A stretch of DNA of 33,143 nucleotides from Candidatus Chloroploca mongolica (lineage in GTDB: Bacteria; Chloroflexota; Chloroflexia; Chloroflexales; Chloroflexaceae): contig NZ_SIJK02000058.1 in the NCBI RefSeq assembly GCF_004762035.2, forward strand, positions 1-33,143, written 5' to 3'. The first letter of the stretch is position 1; each line of letters opens with the position of its first letter. A model generated the notes under the pieces. The model was given only the letters and a program-made list of their open reading frames with translations, was not told where the DNA came from and made no database searches. Of this stretch, positions 23,280 to 31,065 are shown one piece after another. The position numbers were made by a program, and so were the translations under genes.

Positions 23280-24212
23280 TTACTCCACTGCCTTGCGTAG
23301 AGCCTCGACCTGCTGTTCGACCTCGGCATATCCATGTGCATCGAGCGGCGCTTGGCCGTACCAGACGCGATCAGTAAGCTCAACCACCGGCGCGAGATGT
23401 TCCTGCGCAACCGGTTCTTCGTGCAGCCGTTTCAGGTGTTCGCGGTTGGTCTGGTGCGGATCGTAGCGCAGGCGGCCACGCTCATCAAGCCAGAGCAGCG
23501 AAGCAAGGGCGAGCATCCGGGCCGCCCCGCGATAGTCGCCGGCTTTGGCCAGGCTCGCGGCCTGGGCGCGGGCATCAGCCGTATCGCGGGCGGCGCGTTC
23601 GGCGGGACTCGCCAGTTCAGCCTCGACCTGCAGGGTTCGTCGCAGCCCCCGCACCCAGAAGACGAGCACCACGATAAGGAGCGCCGCCCCCGCCGCCGTC
23701 AAGAGCCAGGAGGTCAACGTGCCAGCCGGCCCCGCCGCTGTTTCGGCCACAGGTTGCGCAAAACGCCCAAGTTGTTCAAAAAGCCATGTGAGAAACTGAT
23801 CAAACCAGCCGGGCTCACGCGGGGCTTGTTCACGGTCGGCAAAGGGTGGCGCGGCCAGAATCGGTTCCAGGCGCTCGAGCGCATCAACTGGTTCCACCTC
23901 AAGCGGCACCGCGAGCGCATCAAGCAGCGCCCCCATGCGTCCGGCAATCAACGGCAGATCCGGGTTCGCACGCGCCAGTTCCTCTGTCAACCAGGTTGTC
24001 TCAACGGGCGCCAGCGTCCCATCAGGCATCACCACTTCTGAGGTTCCCGCGAGCACCTGGGCGATCTGCTCAACATCCAGGCGATCCCCGCGCAGCGCCG
24101 CCGCCCGCCCCTCGCGCAACAGCCGCTCGTAGCTTGCGAGATCCAGCGATTGCGCCTGGGCATGGGCCAGCGTGGGCATCATCAATACGATCAAGATGCT
24201 CACGATCACCAC
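23280..24212 (-). CDS. DUF4129-domain membrane protein
   Basis: 310 codons if it starts at the GTG at 24212, eight bases after AAGG. The start is uncertain because the frame stays open through an inserted palindromic element immediately upstream. VVIVSILIVLMMPTLAHAQA looks like a signal peptide with an AHA cleavage site, although a basic N-region is missing. A helical extracytoplasmic domain (25-150) leads to a membrane helix (LLTAAGAALLIVVLVFWVRG). The C-terminal cytoplasmic DUF4129 domain has DYRGAARMLALASLLWLDER, DPHQTNREHL and LTDRVWYGQ. It forms a two-gene unit with DUF4350. The insertion may have removed the native start and promoter. Confidence 0.75.
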   Translation of the reverse strand: MVIVSILIVLMMPTLAHAQAQSLDLASYERLLREGRAAALRGDRLDVEQIAQVLAGTSEVVMPDGTLAPVETTWLTEELARANPDLPLIAGRMGALLDALAVPLEVEPVDALERLEPILAAPPFADREQAPREPGWFDQFLTWLFEQLGRFAQPVAETAAGPAGTLTSWLLTAAGAALLIVVLVFWVRGLRRTLQVEAELASPAERAARDTADARAQAASLAKAGDYRGAARMLALASLLWLDERGRLRYDPHQTNREHLKRLHEEPVAQEHLAPVVELTDRVWYGQAPLDAHGYAEVEQQVEALRKAVE

Positions 24213-24226
24213 GCCCCAGACCTTAA

Positions 24227-24344
24227 AGGCTGTCTGAAAAGGCGACGGTTTGCTTCGGAGTGCCGGCTTTAGCCGGCTAAAGCCGGCACTCCAAGGGCAC
24301 ACTACGTGGTGGCGAACGATGCTGACACCCTTTTCAGACAGCCT
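24227..24344. mobile_element. MITE-like element with 16-bp terminal inverted repeats
   Basis: AGGCTGTCTGAAAAGG (24227-24242) and its exact complement (24329-24344) bound 118 bp with no coding capacity. Ends of this form are typical of IS elements. Inside lies a perfect 36-bp palindrome (24257-24292, arm GGAGTGCCGGCTTTAGCC). No clear target-site duplication was seen. It lies 15 bp upstream of the proposed DUF4129 start. Confidence 0.65.
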
Positions 24345-24365
24345 CTCAGGGCTGAGGCAACGGCG

Positions 24366-24465
24366 TTGGGGTTGCGTCCCAAACCCCAGTTTTTGGTTGG
24401 TGTTGGCGGCGAAGCCGCCAACACCAACCAAAACATCTCGTGGAGCGGCGCAGCCGCTCCACACC
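24366..24465. repeat. Composite palindromic element, copy B (REP-like)
   Basis: Three hairpins: TTGGGGTT/AACCCCA (24366-24388); perfect 20-bp arms with loop GAA (24391-24433, inner core GGCGGC-GAA-GCCGCC); and GGAGCGGC/GCCGCTCC (24442-24460), followed by ACACC. The second and third modules and their spacing match copy A at 9996-10070. Confidence 0.7.
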
Positions 24466-24507
24466 CCACTCCAGGCCTTGAGCTTGGCAAACAGACTTGA
24501 TCCAACT

Positions 24508-24516
24508 TGGTATACT
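24508..24516 (+). promoter_or_regulatory. Extended -10 promoter of the Nudix gene
   Basis: TGGTATACT, a TGn-extended -10 box ending 29 bp before the ATG. A TTGGCA at 24484-24489 is too far (21 bp) to be a normal -35. Confidence 0.45.
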
Positions 24517-24545
24517 AAAAAGATATACATTGAAAGGCCGGACCT

Positions 24546-24959
24546 ATGTCTATTCGTGCGGTAGGGGCCGTGGCCTTGCGTGGCACGTCCACCGGGCACA
24601 TCGAAGTCTTGCTCATCAAAAAGCGTGGTGGCATGTGGACACTTCCGAAAGGCCGGGTCATGCCAGGTGAAAGCGACGATGACGCGCTTCGCCGTGAACT
24701 GTACGAAGAGACTGGACTGCGTGGTGAGGTTGGTGAATCAGTGTCACAGGCCTTTTACCGCGTTGTCAAAGCTGGTCGGCGTCGGCGCAAAGTCGTTGCC
24801 TATTATCTTATTGTACAGCCAACCGGCAATCTTCGCCCTGGCAAACACGAAGGGATTGAAGCTGTCCGCTGGTTCGAGGTCTCACGCGCCCTCAAGCGTA
24901 TTGGCCGCCCACGGGTACGGGCTGTGCTGCAAGCCGCAATGACCCTGCTCAATCCATAA
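24546..24959 (+). CDS. Nudix hydrolase
   Basis: 137 residues. The complete Nudix box G-x5-E-x7-R-E-L-x-E-E-x-G-L runs from G36 to L58 (KGRVMPGESDDDALRRELYE and following). N-terminal RAVGAVALRG and the WTLPKGR lead-in are typical. The family hydrolyses nucleoside diphosphates linked to another moiety, for example oxidised nucleotides or diadenosine or inositol polyphosphates. The strongly basic C-terminal half (KAGRRRRKVVAYY, ALKRIGRPRVR) resembles Ap4A/diphosphoinositol-type Nudix proteins, but the substrate is not determined. It is monocistronic and converges with the KimA-like gene, whose stop is only 10 bp away. Confidence 0.9.
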   Translation: MSIRAVGAVALRGTSTGHIEVLLIKKRGGMWTLPKGRVMPGESDDDALRRELYEETGLRGEVGESVSQAFYRVVKAGRRRRKVVAYYLIVQPTGNLRPGKHEGIEAVRWFEVSRALKRIGRPRVRAVLQAAMTLLNP

Positions 24960-24969
24960 GATCAAGCCA

Positions 24970-26823
24970 TCACCGTTCGAGTTTGTACGGCACGCTGATC
25001 ACGGTCTTGCCGGCCCGAAACATCAGCGCCGCACGTAACAATAAACCAGTCTGATTATGCAGTAAATGTTCCCACCAGCGTGATGGAATAAACTCAGGCA
25101 AAATCACCATCACCTGGTCATCACGATAACGCCCCTCGATCTCCTGGACATATTTGAGCACGGGGGTCACCAGCGAACGATAGGGTGAGTCGAGCACGAC
25201 CAGCGGCACATCGCAGCCCCATTCCTCCCAACGTGCTTTGATCCGCATGCCCTGGTCTGGTTCAAGGTTGACATAAACAGCGGTTACATTGTCTGGGGCA
25301 AGCGCCCGCCCCAGTTCTAGCGCTGGCAGCATCCCCTTGTGAACCCCGCTGACCAGGACGACCGCCGTCAGGCGGCGAATCGGTTGCGGACGGACAGCCG
25401 TGGTCAACGAGAGTTGTTCGGCCACGCGCGTATAATGACGGGCGATCACCTGAAAGCCCAGAACCAGGATTGGAATCACGATGATCACAAGCCAGGCCCC
25501 GTGGATAAACTTGGTGAGCACCAGCATCACCAGCACTACACCGCTGAGCAACGCCCCGATCCCACTGATCAATGCCGCTCGCTCGCTGCCGTTGGTCTGA
25601 GTACGCAGATTGCGGCGCACCATCCCGAGTTGTGAAAGGGTAAACGAGGTAAAAACACCGAGTGTATAAAGCGGCAGCAGCGCAATGGGATTCGCTTGGA
25701 AGAGCACGACGAGCAACGCGGCTGCAATGCCAAGCACCAGAATGCCATTGGAAAAGACCAGGCGCTCACCGCGGTTGGCAAGCTGGCGGGGCAAAAAGCG
25801 ATCACGCGCCAGGAAGAAGGCCAGCCGTGGAAAATCGGCATACCCTGTATTCGCCGCGAGCACCAGGATCAACGCCGTCGCAACCTGGAGCAGAACATAG
25901 ATCGGGCCGATCCCAAAGACGCCTCGGGCCAGTTGCGAAAGCACCGTCTCGTTCGTTACACTATTTGGCGTCACCCCGTAGAGGTTCGCCAGATAGGTGA
26001 CCCCAAGAAACATCGTCACCAACAGCACGATCATCACCGTCAGCGTATTGGCGGCATTGCGTGCTGCCGGTGGTTTGAAATCCTGGACGTTATCGCTAAT
26101 CGCTTCGATCCCAGTCAAGGCCGTACAGCCTGCCGCAAACGCCCGCAGAATCAGCCAGACACTGATCAATTCGGCGTTAACCGGCGGATCGATGCTGGCC
26201 GGTGGGGGAAGATCGGGCGCTCCAACGATGAAATAGCGGATCAAGGCATACGCGATCATGCCTAAAATGCTGAGCACAAAAATATAGGTGGGCAGCGAGA
26301 AGAGGAACCCTTTATCGCGAATGCCGCGCAGGTTGAGCAACGTGATCGTCGCAATGAAGAGGAGTGCCAGCCCCACCCCATACTCGCGCAGCCCTGGATA
26401 GCCGAGTGCCCCCGCAAGCGAGGTGATTGCCGCCACCCCGGCCGAGATGCTCACCGCTACCGTCAGTACATAGTCAACAAGCAATGCCCCCGCTGCCACA
26501 AGCCCCGGCACAACCCCGAGGTTTTCACGGGCCACAATATAGGCCCCACCCCCACCCGGATAGGCCTGGATTGTCTGGCGATACGAAAAACCGACAATAA
26601 CCAGCAAGGCCGCAATTGCAAGGCTGATCGGTAGGGAAAGACCGAGGGCAAAGGTGCTCCCGATGATCAAAACTGCCAGGATTGCTTCGGTTGCATAGGC
26701 GACCGACGAGAGGGCATCTGACGAAAAGACCGCGAGGGCGGTATGTTTCCGCATCTGGTCGCGGTTCTGCGACTCAGTTGGGATCGGTTTGCCCAGTAAC
26801 AGCCGTTTTAATGACGAAGACAT
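24970..26823 (-). CDS. APC-superfamily permease, KimA-like potassium transporter
   Basis: 617 residues from the ATG at 26823 (GGAG about 12 bp upstream). Further upstream the open frame is only a shadow of bchZ. The N-terminal cytoplasmic stretch KRLLLGKPIPTESQNRDQMR and FSSDALSSVAYATEAILAVL, the PGGGGAYIVARENLG helix-3 loop, about twelve membrane helices and a 150-residue cytoplasmic C-terminal domain (VLVSGVHKGMLPALELGRAL, VILPEFIPSRWWEHLLHNQT) match the KimA/YdaO group, which imports K+ with protons and in Bacillus is inhibited by c-di-AMP. The C-terminal domain with its adenine-nucleotide-binding-like fold fits this. Assignment to amino-acid transport cannot be excluded. Confidence 0.85.
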   Translation of the reverse strand: MSSSLKRLLLGKPIPTESQNRDQMRKHTALAVFSSDALSSVAYATEAILAVLIIGSTFALGLSLPISLAIAALLVIVGFSYRQTIQAYPGGGGAYIVARENLGVVPGLVAAGALLVDYVLTVAVSISAGVAAITSLAGALGYPGLREYGVGLALLFIATITLLNLRGIRDKGFLFSLPTYIFVLSILGMIAYALIRYFIVGAPDLPPPASIDPPVNAELISVWLILRAFAAGCTALTGIEAISDNVQDFKPPAARNAANTLTVMIVLLVTMFLGVTYLANLYGVTPNSVTNETVLSQLARGVFGIGPIYVLLQVATALILVLAANTGYADFPRLAFFLARDRFLPRQLANRGERLVFSNGILVLGIAAALLVVLFQANPIALLPLYTLGVFTSFTLSQLGMVRRNLRTQTNGSERAALISGIGALLSGVVLVMLVLTKFIHGAWLVIIVIPILVLGFQVIARHYTRVAEQLSLTTAVRPQPIRRLTAVVLVSGVHKGMLPALELGRALAPDNVTAVYVNLEPDQGMRIKARWEEWGCDVPLVVLDSPYRSLVTPVLKYVQEIEGRYRDDQVMVILPEFIPSRWWEHLLHNQTGLLLRAALMFRAGKTVISVPYKLER

Positions 26824-26843
26824 AAAATCTGCGCTCCAGTGCG

Positions 26844-26898
26844 TCAAGGTCGCACAATCTGCGACCTTGATCGTAGCACCAGACCTGTTGTGATTCAA
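26844..26898 (-). promoter_or_regulatory. KimA-like gene promoter with downstream inverted repeat
   Basis: Minus-strand TTGAAT (26893-26898), 17 bp, TACGAT (26870-26875). Immediately downstream is a perfect inverted repeat with 11-bp arms TCAAGGTCGCA and TGCGACCTTGA (26844-26870) around 5 bp. It spans the expected transcription start, so it could be a repressor operator or a 5' hairpin. Confidence 0.45.
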
Positions 26899-26924
26899 TG
26901 ATCTAAGGTAGAGGTTTAATTCTT

Positions 26925-27025
26925 GTGGGGCGCGGCGGCTTTGCCGCCGCGCCCCACCAGGTGCTGGTGCTGTGCTGGTGGGGCGCGTATCGGGCGGGTT
27001 CGCGTTGCACCGCGCCCCGTCCCAC
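26925..27025. repeat. GC-rich palindromes downstream of bchZ
   Basis: A perfect hairpin with 15-bp arms (26925-26939 and 26943-26957, loop TTT, core GGCGGC-TTT-GCCGCC) and a second imperfect one reusing GGTGGGGCGCG (26977-26987) against CGCGCCCCGTCCCAC (27011-27025). The GGCGGC core is shared with the composite elements. It may terminate bchYZ transcripts, though no U-tract follows on that strand. Confidence 0.55.
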
Positions 27026-27037
27026 AAGACGTGATCG

Positions 27038-28558
27038 TTACCCCTGGCGGATCGCTTCTTCGATGATCGGCAGTGAAACCTCAGTGAGCCCACGGGTGCG
27101 GGCCATGCTTTCGGCGGCCTGGCGCAGTGACCGGCTCGCGCTGATGCGGGCCAGGAAGGGCACCTGTTCAATGGCTGCGTTGAGCCGCTCGGTGGCCTCT
27201 GTGCTCCACGGCATGGTGCGGCTGGCCGCCTCCTTGTCTGCGTTGGTTGACGGTGGCCCGGGCGGTGGTCCTTGCGGTGGCCCGCCTGGACCGCTCGGCG
27301 GCTTGATCGTCTCGACCGGCAAGAAGTTGAAGACCATATCGTAAAAACGGTTGACCAGTTCTTGCATGATGTTGGCGGCACCAGCATAGCCCATAAAGGG
27401 CGTGCCGGTGGTGCGCCGCACGACTGGCCCCGGGAAGGTTGAGGGAATATAGTGGGTTGCCCGCGCATTCGCTTCGGCCAGGTAGATCTTTTCGTTGATG
27501 CTGCCAAAGACAAACGCGGGGGCTTTGGTGTGCAGCCGTTTGCGAATCTCGATATTGTCGGGTTCGTCTTCGCGCCGCGGACGCCCCGAACTCCACGCGA
27601 TCTTCATGCCGAGTTCTTCGCCAAGCAGTTGCCGCAACCCTTCGACATAACTCCGCCCGCCCACAATCGCACAGTCAACCGTCGCAAACCAGTCGCTCTG
27701 TGGGCCTCGCCAGAGATCCCAGACAGGCTGGAGAGTGGTACGCTTTTCGCGTTCGATGAAGGCTTCTACTTCGGCGGTTGGCGTGCCGATGAGGGCACCG
27801 AGTTCGCGCAGGAAAGCGGTGGTGCCAAAGACGCCAAAGGGCGCAAAAAGGTAGGGTCGCTCGAGTGCCTGCGCCAGCGGTTCGCCAAACTCGCGGTAGA
27901 GCACGACATTCACCGCTGCGTCAGCTAGGTGTGGCGTCGCCGCGATGCTTCCCTCATACGGATAGACCAGATTGATCTCGCCGCCAATGCCGGTGATGAG
28001 CCGACGCACTTCGTGCAAGTCGGCGGGCGCATTGAAGCATCCCAGCGATGGGCCAAGAATATTGACGAGCTTGGGCGAACGCGGCGGCGCCTCAGGGGCG
28101 ACAAAAGGCCGCCCATACTCTTCCCAGGCAAAGAGCAACGCCCGATCCCGCCCGGTCCACTCATCCTGCTCGAGCGACTGGCTCCAGAAAAAACGGGCTT
28201 CGGGATCGATCTGCGCCACCAGACGCCCGTGATCTGCGCTGATCATCTCGCTCTCGGCGGTCGAGACCACGACCAAGCGTTTCCCTTCGAGACTGCCAAT
28301 CGTGCGAAGGTCATCAATCGTTCGGATCAGGGCCTTTGCGGTACCATTGATCACATCTTCTTCGCGGATCGAGGTGGGCGTCAGATTATCCATATGGGGC
28401 AGCGCATCGGTATAGTCGGTGACGGCCATGCCCAGCAGGTTGTAGCAACCGATGGGGGCATCGCAGACAATATGGATATCAGGAAAACAGCCAAAGACCC
28501 AGGAAGCGCCCCAGTAGGACGACGAATCAGAAATATCTCTGATCAACTGAATAGTCAT
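27038..28558 (-). CDS. bchZ: Chlorophyllide a reductase subunit Z
   Basis: 506 residues of the nitrogenase-like NifK/BchB/BchZ family. With BchY it forms the catalytic heterotetramer that, fed electrons by the BchX iron protein, reduces ring B of chlorophyllide a to give the bacteriochlorin. The N-terminus has SSSYWGASWVFGCFPDIHIV and CDAPIGCYNLLGM, in which Cys38 is the likely iron-sulfur cluster ligand from this subunit. The nitrogenase-like core runs to about residue 410. The C-terminal PCP_red-type domain (MPWSTEATERLNAAIEQVPF onwards) is joined by an unusually proline/glycine-rich linker (PPSGPGGPPQGPPPGPP). It starts 3 bp after bchY. No bchX gene is in the window. Confidence 0.93.
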   Translation of the reverse strand: MTIQLIRDISDSSSYWGASWVFGCFPDIHIVCDAPIGCYNLLGMAVTDYTDALPHMDNLTPTSIREEDVINGTAKALIRTIDDLRTIGSLEGKRLVVVSTAESEMISADHGRLVAQIDPEARFFWSQSLEQDEWTGRDRALLFAWEEYGRPFVAPEAPPRSPKLVNILGPSLGCFNAPADLHEVRRLITGIGGEINLVYPYEGSIAATPHLADAAVNVVLYREFGEPLAQALERPYLFAPFGVFGTTAFLRELGALIGTPTAEVEAFIEREKRTTLQPVWDLWRGPQSDWFATVDCAIVGGRSYVEGLRQLLGEELGMKIAWSSGRPRREDEPDNIEIRKRLHTKAPAFVFGSINEKIYLAEANARATHYIPSTFPGPVVRRTTGTPFMGYAGAANIMQELVNRFYDMVFNFLPVETIKPPSGPGGPPQGPPPGPPSTNADKEAASRTMPWSTEATERLNAAIEQVPFLARISASRSLRQAAESMARTRGLTEVSLPIIEEAIRQG

Positions 28559-28561
28559 ATG

Positions 28562-29875
28562 CTATGCTTCCTCCTCAGAAGCAGGCGGGGCAAAGAAATC
28601 GACCATGCGCTGGTAGAGCGGCTGGCGATTCATTAAATCACGCACAAAGGTGAGCGAGCCCATCACTCCGGCGGCAAGGAAGAGGGGGCGGACACTCAGG
28701 ATATTGGTATAGTAGACCGACGGAATCGCAAGTTCTTTGGCATGCGCGGCGAGCGTGGTCGTGCCAATGACAAGGTCAAAGGTCCAGTGCTCCATCGCCG
28801 CCTTATCGTCCTCAATCGCCTTGCGATAGACAATAGCCTCGGTGCCACGGGCTTTGAGCCAGGCTTCATCGGCGGCGGTCAGCATGCTCGGGCCGATGCT
28901 GGTACTGATGTAGGGCACGTGGGCGCCACCCTCCACCAGCAGACGGGCATAGAGCATCTCGTTGCCCTCATACCCCGAGAGCATAATCGTGGCGCCTTTG
29001 AGCGGCTGACTGGCGAGGAAACCCTTGATTACGGCAACCTCTTCCTCGGCCACCCGTTCGACGAGATCTTCATCGAGGTCGAGCGCTGCGCCAACGGCTC
29101 GCAGCCAGGCGACACTCCCTTCGGCCCCAACGGGCGCACCCGAGACGACGCCGACCCCTCGTTCACGCATCAGGCTCACGGTTTCACGGTAGAAAGGATG
29201 GACGGCGGCCACGGCAGCAGCGCGTCCAGCCAGTTTCAACTCATCAACGTGGCGCCCCGGCAGGGTTGTCATCAAACGCCCGCCCATCTTGCGCAGTACC
29301 CCATCGATCAGTAGTGGGTCAGCGGGAAAGACTTCACCAAGCAACGCCAGCGTGCCCGGCTCGGTCTCGGCACTCGGATCGAGAAACCGACGCATCACCG
29401 CCGCCAGGGCAATATCTTTGGCCTCGGGATGGGAATGGATTGCATAGGCTGGTACCCGCACCAGCACGACCGGCTTGCCATCAATCTCGGTCGGCAGCAA
29501 CTCCTCGGCGAGCCCGGCTGTCTCGGCGACACAGAGCGAAAGCACCGGAATGACCGAGACATTCTGCTCTTTCGCGGCCTCCTTGATCGCGGCCAGGGCG
29601 GCCTCTTGTACCAGGCCACCCGAAAGCTCGGCGGTGCCGAGGGCGGGGGCAATAATGCTCTTGCGCGAGGCATAAAAATGGGTCACAAAGGTCAACCCAT
29701 AGAGGCATCCGGTATCGGTAATCATCGCTGGTTGCGCACCCTCGATCCGCGAGAGCACGCGCAACGCACCAAACGCAGGGCACATCGTCTGCGGATGAAG
29801 CTTGCATGTCCCCTCTTTGAATGGCTCCTTTGGTGTCGCATCACCGGCAGGAGTCAATGGTATTAGTTCAGCCAT
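28562..29875 (-). CDS. bchY: Chlorophyllide a reductase subunit Y
   Basis: 437 residues of the nitrogenase-like NifD/BchN/BchY family, partner of BchZ in chlorophyllide a reductase. Candidate cluster cysteines are Cys32 (QTMCPAFGALR), Cys57 (TDTGCLYG) and Cys115 (VLSLCVAETAG). The core contains GTAELSGGLVQEA and MLSGYEGNEMLYARLLVEGG. The length is typical. AAAGG sits 12 bp before the ATG, and a TATAAT lies 45 bp upstream. It is the first gene of a tight two-gene operon with bchZ and is divergent from a two-component system, which suggests a possible regulatory relationship. Confidence 0.93.
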   Translation of the reverse strand: MAELIPLTPAGDATPKEPFKEGTCKLHPQTMCPAFGALRVLSRIEGAQPAMITDTGCLYGLTFVTHFYASRKSIIAPALGTAELSGGLVQEAALAAIKEAAKEQNVSVIPVLSLCVAETAGLAEELLPTEIDGKPVVLVRVPAYAIHSHPEAKDIALAAVMRRFLDPSAETEPGTLALLGEVFPADPLLIDGVLRKMGGRLMTTLPGRHVDELKLAGRAAAVAAVHPFYRETVSLMRERGVGVVSGAPVGAEGSVAWLRAVGAALDLDEDLVERVAEEEVAVIKGFLASQPLKGATIMLSGYEGNEMLYARLLVEGGAHVPYISTSIGPSMLTAADEAWLKARGTEAIVYRKAIEDDKAAMEHWTFDLVIGTTTLAAHAKELAIPSVYYTNILSVRPLFLAAGVMGSLTFVRDLMNRQPLYQRMVDFFAPPASEEEA

Positions 29876-29895
29876 GAAGCAGTAACCTTTGTTTC

Positions 29896-29926
29896 GTTCA
29901 CGAACAGTCTGTTCATCGCCATTATA
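29896..29926 (-). promoter_or_regulatory. bchY -10 box with nested inverted repeats (possible operator)
   Basis: On the minus strand a perfect TATAAT (29921-29926) is present without a clear -35, which could mean activator-dependent initiation. Between it and the ATG lie overlapping GTTC/GAAC half-sites: GTTC-AC-GAAC (29896-29905) and GAACA-GTC-TGTTC (29902-29914). These would fall just downstream of the transcription start. Confidence 0.4.
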
Positions 29927-29977
29927 ACGTCACTTGCTTGCTTTATGTGCAGCTTTTTTCACAAGAATCGCCGCTGC

Positions 29978-30007
29978 TTGCCGGGGCATGCAACGCCGTG
30001 CTATACT
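29978..30007 (+). promoter_or_regulatory. Promoter of the two-component operon
   Basis: TTGCCG (29978-29983), 18 bp, TATACT (30002-30007) with TGC immediately before it, giving an extended -10. It lies about 50 bp from the bchY -10 box on the other strand, so the divergent region is compact. Confidence 0.5.
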
Positions 30008-30034
30008 AGCGACAAGCATTGTTGCAAGGGAGAA

Positions 30035-31063
30035 ATGGTTGTGAGTTCAGCACCGTCAGCGCTCCTTGAAGCTGCGCAGGCGCTCATTACTGATCAAATT
30101 GCCCATTTGCGAACCTTACATCAGTCGGCCCACCAGCGTTTGACCCGTCTCGAGGCTGAGTTGCGTGCGGCCGAGCGCCAGCTTGATGAACTGGTGATGC
30201 AGGGGCGTTTTCTTGTTGAACGCGGTCAAACAGTCACGCCAGGCCTCACCCAGCGCGAACAACAGGTGCGCAAAGACTATGAAGTGCTCAGTGGTGAACA
30301 TGCGACCCTGCGCCATACCCTCCGTCAACTTGATCAGCTTATCCGCCAAATCGAGATGAGCAGTGCGACACTGAGTGGGAATAGCGAGGGTGAACCGGCT
30401 GATCCATGGGCGCAGGCGCTGCGGGCGCAGGTGATCATGGGTCGCGAAGAGGAACGTCAGCGTCTGGCGCGTGAAGTACACGATGGCCCGGCACAGGTGC
30501 TTGCCAATGGGTTGATGGGGGTCGAACGTTGCCAGACGCTCCTGGCGAGCCAGCGCTTCGCTGAACTCGGGGTCGTCCTTGATCAACTGGGCGAAAATGC
30601 GCGTGAAGGGCTGCGAGAGGTACGCAGCTTTATTGCCGAGTTACGCCCGGCCAAACTTGATGAACACGGTTTGCGTGGGGCCTTGCTCGAATATATCCGC
30701 CGTTACCACGAGATCGTCAATGCGTCGGTGAAGGTTGACATCGATGCCCTGCCACGCCTGCCTGCTGAAATCGAAATTGTGCTCTATCGCCTGGTTCAAG
30801 AAGCCCTCCAGAATGCCAGGAAACATGCTCCGGGTGCCCCGATTGTGGTGCATTTGCATCTGCATCAGGGCAACCTGCTGTTGAGCATTCGTGACGAAGG
30901 GCCGGGCTTTGATCCCCGTGAAGTGATCCGCCGTGCTGGTCGTGAAAGTTGGGGCCTAACCAGCATGCGTGAACGCGCTGAGTTGATCGGCGCCCATTTT
31001 GTCGTCACGACGCGCCCTGGGCATGGCACTGAGGTGACGGTCAGTTTGCCAATGGTGAAATAG
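30035..31063 (+). CDS. DegS-like soluble histidine kinase (HisKA_3 type)
   Basis: 342 residues without membrane segments. Residues 8-110 are a long coiled coil (HLRTLHQSAHQRLTRLEAEL, then QLDQLIRQIEM), as in DegS of Bacillus. The HisKA_3 dimerisation domain carries the phospho-accepting His149 in REEERQRLAREVHDGPAQ. The HATPase has an N box QEALQNARKHA, G1 DEGPGFD and G2 GLTSMRERA. It should be a cytoplasmic kinase for the response regulator encoded 2 bp downstream. A GTG at 30041 is better spaced (8 bp) from GGGAG than this ATG (2 bp) and may be the real start. Confidence 0.9.
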   Translation: MVVSSAPSALLEAAQALITDQIAHLRTLHQSAHQRLTRLEAELRAAERQLDELVMQGRFLVERGQTVTPGLTQREQQVRKDYEVLSGEHATLRHTLRQLDQLIRQIEMSSATLSGNSEGEPADPWAQALRAQVIMGREEERQRLAREVHDGPAQVLANGLMGVERCQTLLASQRFAELGVVLDQLGENAREGLREVRSFIAELRPAKLDEHGLRGALLEYIRRYHEIVNASVKVDIDALPRLPAEIEIVLYRLVQEALQNARKHAPGAPIVVHLHLHQGNLLLSIRDEGPGFDPREVIRRAGRESWGLTSMRERAELIGAHFVVTTRPGHGTEVTVSLPMVK

Positions 31064-31065
31064 CT

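Noticed and set aside
26824-26924. A c-di-AMP (ydaO-type) riboswitch before the KimA-like gene.
   Set aside because: The leader is only about 40 nt from the likely start site, and the conserved riboswitch strings are absent. Only a simple inverted repeat is present.
26824-27513. An N-terminal extension of the KimA-like protein by 230 residues.
   Set aside because: The extension overlaps the bchZ coding region antiparallel or out of frame and has no family similarity. The ATG at 26823 begins the known N-terminus.
29902-29914. A Gram-positive-type LexA box (GAAC-N4-GTTC) before bchY.
   Set aside because: The half-sites GAAC and GTTC are separated by five bases, not four, and bchYZ is not an expected SOS target. 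Kept only as a generic inverted repeat.
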